A stretch of 64,000 nt of DNA, from contig CAMPDV010001539.1 of NCBI GenBank assembly GCA_946699065.1, positions 1-64,000 of the forward strand. Reading direction: 5' to 3'. This document shows positions 59,251-64,000 of the stretch, piece by piece (position 1 is the stretch's first letter; the number at the start of each line of letters is the position of its first letter). The notes beneath the pieces are model-generated. The model was given only the letters and a program-made list of their open reading frames with translations. It made no database searches and was not told the origin of the DNA. This DNA comes from Loxodes magnus. Its lineage: Eukaryota; Ciliophora; Karyorelictea; Loxodida; Loxodidae. A program made the position numbers and the translations under genes.

Positions 59251-60594
59251 TTGGTTATTAAATAATAGCATTAATTTTAATTATTAATATATTAGTTTTA
59301 GAAGCATTTTACTTACTCTTTTAACTAAACTTATATAACTCTTAGATTTCTTTTATATTAGTAGCTTTATCTACCTATTTTAAATAATCTACCAGTCTAA
59401 TATTAAACATATAATTAGTATAATTGTAAGATTAATTAGCTTAAGATATTATAAAGCTACTTATTAATATTCCTACTAATCAATATTACTAACTACTCTA
59501 ATACTCTAGTCATCCTTTAAAATCAAATCTATTATCTACCTATTACCAAATTATTTAACACTTTAACCAAAAAAATCTAATTTTGGAACTAAAATTAATT
59601 AGCTATAATGAAAAAGCAAGACTGACTTACAAATAATTATTATAAATTATTAACCTGGAATACAATCTTCTTTATGCTTAAAATATAAGCTATAAAGGTA
59701 CAAGAAATTTAGATATTTAAAATAATTCTTTGAAGCAAAATTAGTTGAAATATATGAAGAGTAGATATAATGAGAGGGTTATTCTTTTCTAATTAATACA
59801 AATTTATTAAGACTAAACATAAAATTAAGGAATAAGCAAGTCTATTAAGATAAGCTTATATTTAAGTTTTATTTACTTAGCCTATATTTATGTTAATAAA
59901 TTACAGTATCTATCAATTATAACATTTACATAATATTATCATATCTTCTTAAAATTATAAACTCTTTATACTCATCTAATATTGATATACTTATAAGATA
60001 CAAATAAATAGTAAAATTAATATTAAAGTCTACAACTCTTTTATTTAAAAAGGCGGGAGATTTAGTTAAAGATAGCATTCAAAAATTAACAATAGAGTGT
60101 CTTTGTATTTATTAAAGATAATTAATAATTAGATACTTCTTAATTATATTAGCTTTTAACTATTTCCTCTTCATCTTTTGCTTTTTATTTAAATACATAC
60201 TAACTTAAATAGCAAGCTATTAGATAAGTAGCTACTTTTTTGTTAGTTTTATCCTTCTTCATAGCTTTATTACTTTATAACTTTTCCTCAATTTTTAGAT
60301 TAAGATTCTATTAATATAAGCGCTAAATTCTTATGAATCAATCTTAAATCACTTCAACCAATCTAGGTAAAATTTTACATTTTCCAAGATATTACAGAAA
60401 AGAGCATGTTTAATAGTGCTGAATGAACAAGTTTATTTTAATTTGTTTACTTCAAATGCATCTAGTTTTGTTAAATGGAATATTCTTCCCTTTATGTTAT
60501 AAAGCTTTAAAATTTTCTATTATTTGGTAATTCCAAAATCATTGACTTCTACAAAAGTGTTTCTTCTACCAATTTGCATTGCAAGGAAAGTTAC

Positions 60595-60954
60595 TTCATG
60601 ACCGAATAAATAAAGCGATATTAAGAGTAGTGGTATTAAAAGAAAGTAGCCTCCCATTTATTTTGTACTCCTTCGTCGCTCTACGTGTCAGACTAGAGTC
60701 AAACTCAACAGGATCTTTTTTCTCATCTGATCATGTCAAGCCCGTTCCCTTGGCTGGTTGTTTATTAATATGTCTGAGTTAGAATAATCAAAGTTCTTAA
60801 CACTTCTAAAATATTTGATTCTTCCTGCAAAGTTCCTTGAAGAACTGGCAGTTACTCTTTTAATAGATCCTTATTAATAAATGTGAGAAAGTTCTACTTT
60901 CTTCTAGAAAATAAATAAAGCAGTGGTTTGCAAGAATAACTTGGATTCTTTTAA
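60595..60954 (-). rRNA. Degenerate LSU (28S) rRNA fragment, copy 2
   Basis: Identical counterpart of 51361-51720, carried along by the segmental duplication. Same substitutions and same truncated ends; not a functional rRNA gene. Confidence 0.75.
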
Positions 60955-62075
60955 ACTTCTAATAATTACCATGTATTTGGCATATCTTAATAAAAGATTT
61001 CTTAGTTTGAGTTGATAATTTAAAATTAATTTAATTACAGTTGAATTAAAAATTAGGTTTAACTTTAGTAGAGTTGTTCTTGACACCTAAAATAATGATG
61101 GTTAATTAATAAGGTAAAAAATAGGTAAATATGATATAATTAAATAGATTGAATTAAGAATTTGAAATAGATCTAGCATATATGGATATACACTTGAATA
61201 TTAGATATCTGTAATTATAATTTGATAGTTTATATTCTTATAGTATCTATTAATAATCATAGAGTTGCTTATTAATTATACAATTGCTTTAATAAAGCTA
61301 AATAGTTTAGAAGCTTATAATTATTTTTTAAGAATCTTGATAGTTATTAAATTATTTACAGCTAGTATATTTAACTAAATTATCTCTTACTCTCTTATAA
61401 TATCAGCGTTGTTATGTTTTATGTAGTTATAGAATCTTTTAAATTTAATGACTATCTTATTATTATTAACTATAGATATACTTCAGATTAAAACCTATTT
61501 TATAAATATCTCTTTAATTAATTCTTAAAAATAGAGTAATTGAAAACTAGGTTAGTTATATCAATGTATATTAATGCTAGTTAGATTATAAAATAGCAAT
61601 AAAGCTATTTATTTTAAATATAATATAAGATACTAATTAATATAGTATAACTAAGATTAATAAATGTAATACTATAATTAACTAATATTAGCTTACCATA
61701 TACTATAGAGACTATTATTATACACATAGTTATTTATTTTTATATTTAGTTAGTTTATGATATTCTATTATTAGCTATTATTAGAAGTCTAACTTTTATC
61801 AATTCATATCATTTATTCATTATTTACTTTTAACCATTTCTTCTCTTTTTCACATCTTTTAACATTTTTCAACCTACCACTTAAAAATATCAACCCTATT
61901 ATTTTTACTATTATTAGGCAAATTATAACAGTAAAACAAACCAATTACTCAGTTTTAACAAAACTATCAATTATGTTTTAAATATATAGATAAGTAGAAG
62001 TCTATTCAGAGACTTTAAATTACTATCAACCATTCAAATAATCTAATTAAGCTTTAGGACTAGATTCTAGGATAA

Positions 62076-63080
62076 AATAGAGTCAAGTCATAAAAAACAT
62101 TCATTAAGACAACAACCAAAAGATAAAGAAACTTTATTATAATATGACAAAGGCTTTAATCATTTAAAATTTTAAATCTAAAGGTAGAAAGTAACTATGC
62201 TTAAGACAAAAAATTATAATCAGTAAGTAAATACTTTAAGAAGATATCATTCCAAAATTATCTTACTACCTGATTTAGTGGAGACAAAATCCCTTGTGTT
62301 GTTAGAAAATATAAGATGAAATAAGTGTTTCAGTAAAGCATCATAAGCTAAAGTCTAAATTTAGAAACTAATTTTAAAAGAGGAAAAATATAAGTAGTTT
62401 GGAGAAACAAAAAGAAATTATATGACTGCAGAAAGCGTAACGTTTTAACCAAGACAAGCTTACATTCGCAAGGATTTTTATTTAAATAAATGGAAAATCA
62501 GGAGTTATGATTAAAGTTAAGAGATACTAAAAATAATAATTAAAAAAGAAGTTGTAAGAACTAAGGAAACAACTTAGTTCTCCTAAAGAAAAATAAAATA
62601 GCTAGGAATATTCCAACGCGACATTCGAATTGAATAAAAATAGCATAAAAACTCATAATGAAAGAGATCTCTTTAAATTAAATGAAAAATAAGCAGAAAT
62701 TGAAGAGTAATTTGCAAGAGGATGCTTAGATAATTAAAAAATGCAGAAAATTAAACTGTTTAAGGATTTTCTCTGATTTTATTTGAAATGTCCTGTAATA
62801 AACAACTGAAAGCTAAAGATATTAATTAAGCTTTAACTAAAATCAAGTCAGAAAGAAAAAAAGATATTTCTAGAATTTAAAAAGCAAGAAGAGAAACGTG
62901 AATGTATCATCGAAGATCCTTACTTAGATTATTAGAATGAAGAAACCTTAAAAATTTAAAATAATTATTATAGTTGAGAAAATGCATAGAAAAGAAGTTG
63001 AAGATTTTATCGAATGAGCAAATATTTTAAATTAAATGACAGTCTATTAATGTGTCTATACTTGAATATCTTAAAATTAA
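62076..63080 (+). CDS. Candidate basic protein, longer copy 2
   Basis: Counterpart of 52842-53691. It has a one-base deletion at about 62309 (GAAAATATAAG against GAAAAATACAAG), compensated by a one-base insertion at about 62443, so about 45 codons are read in another frame. It then continues past the copy-1 deletion point as IIRMKKPQKFKIIIIVEKMH and RKEVEDFIEWANILNQMTVY. The end is not defined (AT-rich after about 63080). No domain recognised. Confidence 0.4.
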
Positions 63081-64000
63081 ATTTTAGGGTTTATTATTAG
63101 GATTATTAAGTTAATATATGAGAATACTTTTGTTTCTCTTATTATTATTATTTTTACCTAAGATATCTTAAACTCTAATGCTAATAGCTTGCTTTATAAA
63201 GTATTATATTAATTATATAGAATTTTATTTATATTATATTGATAACTTGATATTTAGTACTAATCATACAGGCCAAAAAATTACAGTTCTTGCATTAATT
63301 TAAGCTTAGATTATTATTATATTGATACCTTCAACTTAATTAAGATTAATTAAACATATATTAGAATGAGATTGTAGTATTATTATTTGCTTTACTAATA
63401 ATCACAATAAATATTATAAATATATCTTGTACATACTTATTATAATCTCTCTAAAACTAATTTAAATCAAGATATCCTCTTTATAAATAATAAAACTGGA
63501 TACAACTGTATCTTTAAGGATATACTTGTAATTTGCAAATTTTTTATTTAGTTGCTTTAATTTTATTAAATATTCTAATTTAATTAAGTCTAATTAAAAG
63601 ATTTTATAACCATCCTATTATTACCTTAATAATTTCAGTTTTTTTGAGAATCTAAACTTATATCAAAGATCTGCAAATTTCAGTTTAAGTTATCTATTTT
63701 GGTTTAGTGATTTATTCTTTTAAACTTATTTTAAAGCTGACTATTGATGAAATGGTATTTCAATTATTTTATATTATTTTAGACTATTTTTCTTGCTTAA
63801 TTTAATTTTAACTTGGTTTAAATAAATCTCTTACCTGTCCTCCCTTGTATCTTTCATTAAATATCTTCCTTAAGATTTGTTTTAAGATTTCAATTTATCA
63901 AACTAAATTGTTTTAATAATCTTTTTCATAATTCTTTTATTCTTTCTTTAATTAGATCTGCTTATTTTTTATGATTCAAATGTTATTTCTAATTTCTCTT

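Larger units (their letters stand above)
55010..59260 (+). mobile_element. Full-length chimeric copy R4 of the dispersed element
   Basis: It aligns end to end with inverted copy R2. 55010-55450 is the 5' leader, 55490-55980 ORF1, then an AT-rich spacer and ORF2 from 57089. From the start to about 57390 it shares beta-subfamily diagnostic bases with R2 (for example TTACCTTTGATCTCCAAG); from 57391 on it is identical to the alpha copy R3. R4 is thus a recombinant or gene-converted copy. No terminal repeats or known transposition motifs were seen. Confidence 0.65.
57391..64000 (+). repeat. Direct segmental duplication, copy 2
   Basis: Counterpart of 48157-54520 (offset 9,234 bp), running off the window end. 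It retains a 247-bp segment (62929-63175) deleted from copy 1, with a TA/TAA microhomology at the junction. Confidence 0.95.

Overview
The window (roughly three quarters A+T) reads as nuclear DNA of a ciliate whose genetic code has no dedicated stop codon. In the best gene here, a NACHT/WD40 protein on the minus strand (40277-45289), TGA stands at the conserved WD-repeat tryptophan in 8 of 14 repeats (TGG in the other 6), and TAA/TAG occur at ordinary polar positions that fit Gln. UAA/UAG=Gln with UGA=Trp, and UGA also as terminator, matches the karyorelict-type code (NCBI table 27; the Condylostoma code, table 28, is the alternative). A Loxodes-like karyorelict is my first guess for the organism, by inference only. 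Open frames carry no information under such a code. Gene calls below rest on recognisable domains, on frames conserved between repeat copies, or, at low confidence, on amino-acid texture.

Layout. 1-7.0 kb: AT-rich DNA with weak coding candidates and a truncated repeat copy. 7.0-7.4 kb: MAP-kinase-like fragment cut off by a full-length dispersed element (7.4-11.5 kb, minus). 11.5-18.4 kb: candidate genes of unknown function and two degenerate tRNA-like units. 18.4-23.1 kb: two tandem paralogous zinc-knuckle genes (minus); one contains a 3-kb array of a 9-bp unit that reads in frame as about 330 (Asp/Tyr/Asn)-Gln-Gln units. 24.4-24.6 kb: U1 snRNA. 27.9-28.7 kb: casein kinase 1 pseudogene. 28.96-29.07 kb: U6 snRNA with TATA box and Pol III T-run. 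29-36 kb: low-confidence plus-strand coding. 36.3-40.1 kb: tandem repeats and microsatellites. 40.3-45.3 kb: the NACHT/WD40 gene. 46-64 kb: two further element copies inside a direct duplication of more than 6 kb (offset 9,234 bp) that also carries a degenerate LSU rRNA fragment.

Recurring theme. A dispersed element of about 4.2 kb (five copies: 4.5-5.4 plus; 7.4-11.5 minus; 23.6-24.2 minus; 46.2-50.0 plus; 55.0-59.3 plus) has two conserved reading frames, ORF1 (basic, coiled-coil-like) and ORF2 (about 700 codons), that I cannot match to a known transposase or polymerase. With the kinase and rRNA pseudogenes, it gives the window the look of a germline-like or intergenic landscape with a few intact loci: the snRNA genes, the NACHT/WD40 gene and perhaps the DQQ gene.
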